23,606 nt of DNA, taken from NCBI GenBank assembly GCA_002403995.1, contig DHIV01000080.1, positions 8,636 through 32,241 of the forward strand. The letters are read 5' to 3'. The position numbers and the translations under genes were made by a program. Origin of the DNA: Gallionella sp. UBA4737. GTDB lineage: Bacteria; Pseudomonadota; Gammaproteobacteria; Burkholderiales; Gallionellaceae. Every line of letters begins with the position of its first letter. Position 1 is the stretch's first letter. Below the pieces are notes generated by a model. The model did not search any database. It was given only the letters and a program-made list of their open reading frames with translations, and had not been told where the DNA came from. Below, piece after piece: positions 23,584 to 23,606 of this stretch.

Positions 23584-23606
23584 TGTAGGAGCGGGCCATG
23601 CGGGTG
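23584..23606 (+). repeat. Third REP-like copy, cut by the window edge
   Basis: The last 23 bases start TGTAGGAGCGGGCCATGCGG, the same head as the two copies before but with changes in the stem. The array probably continues to the right. Confidence 0.5.

Noticed and set aside
1..23606. CRISPR array, tRNA, rRNA, insertion sequence
   Set aside because: No regularly spaced repeats, cloverleaf sequences, conserved rRNA stretches or transposase frames were seen on reading through the window.

Overview
The window looks like a chromosomal segment of a free-living Gram-negative bacterium, most likely a betaproteobacterium. The evidence is a Prc-type tail-specific protease, NnrS, an AsmA-like protein, a small outer-membrane barrel, DUF2007 and DUF2188 proteins, a NarX/NarL-like two-component pair, a split HPP/CBS pair and REP-type palindromes. 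A relative of the Gallionellaceae/Nitrosomonadales would fit, but that is inference from gene content only. No rRNA, tRNA or CRISPR array was seen.

Layout. (1) 1-1387, minus strand: an operon reading out of the left edge, made of a receiver-only response regulator, a tiny Tat-signal protein and the start of a Tat-exported 4Fe-4S electron-transfer subunit. (2) 1718-7349, minus strand: a compact, overlapping DNA-modification island. In transcription order it holds an Eco29kI-family GIY-YIG restriction enzyme, a C5-cytosine methyltransferase overlapping it by ATGA, a second C5-cytosine methyltransferase, a GHKL ATPase fused to a PD-(D/E)XK-like nuclease domain, and an endonuclease III-like HhH-GPD DNA glycosylase. 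Degenerate ~50-bp inverted repeats with a perfect 12-bp core lie at both ends. (3) 7790-9174, plus strand: a 50-residue Cys-rich peptide, an HU-like protein, and a second HU domain fused through one membrane segment to a LysM domain, the last two overlapping by ATGA. (4) 9354-11892: a decayed gene fragment, a NarL-type regulator and its sensor kinase, and an uncertain small ORF. (5) 12059-16378: DUF2188 protein, AsmA-like protein, small outer-membrane barrel and AI-2E-family transporter. (6) 16544-18588, minus strand: DUF2007 protein, a coiled-coil membrane protein, and HPP membrane protein plus CBS-pair protein. (7) 18896-23394, plus strand: LLM flavin oxidoreductase, NnrS and the periplasmic protease Prc, followed by REP-like palindromes at the right edge.

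How the parts work together. The island is a complete type II restriction-modification pair (GIY-YIG nuclease plus methylase) joined to a second methylase/ATPase-nuclease module of the MutL/MORC-like type. The glycosylase may repair the T:G mismatches that arise when 5-methylcytosine deaminates, a role usually played by Vsr. The HU/HU-TM-LysM pair is the other notable item: it could physically link DNA to the cell wall. Both ideas are inferences from domain content and gene order.

Start codons were moved inward from the longest reading frame where a Shine-Dalgarno sequence or family alignment supported it; each case is noted.
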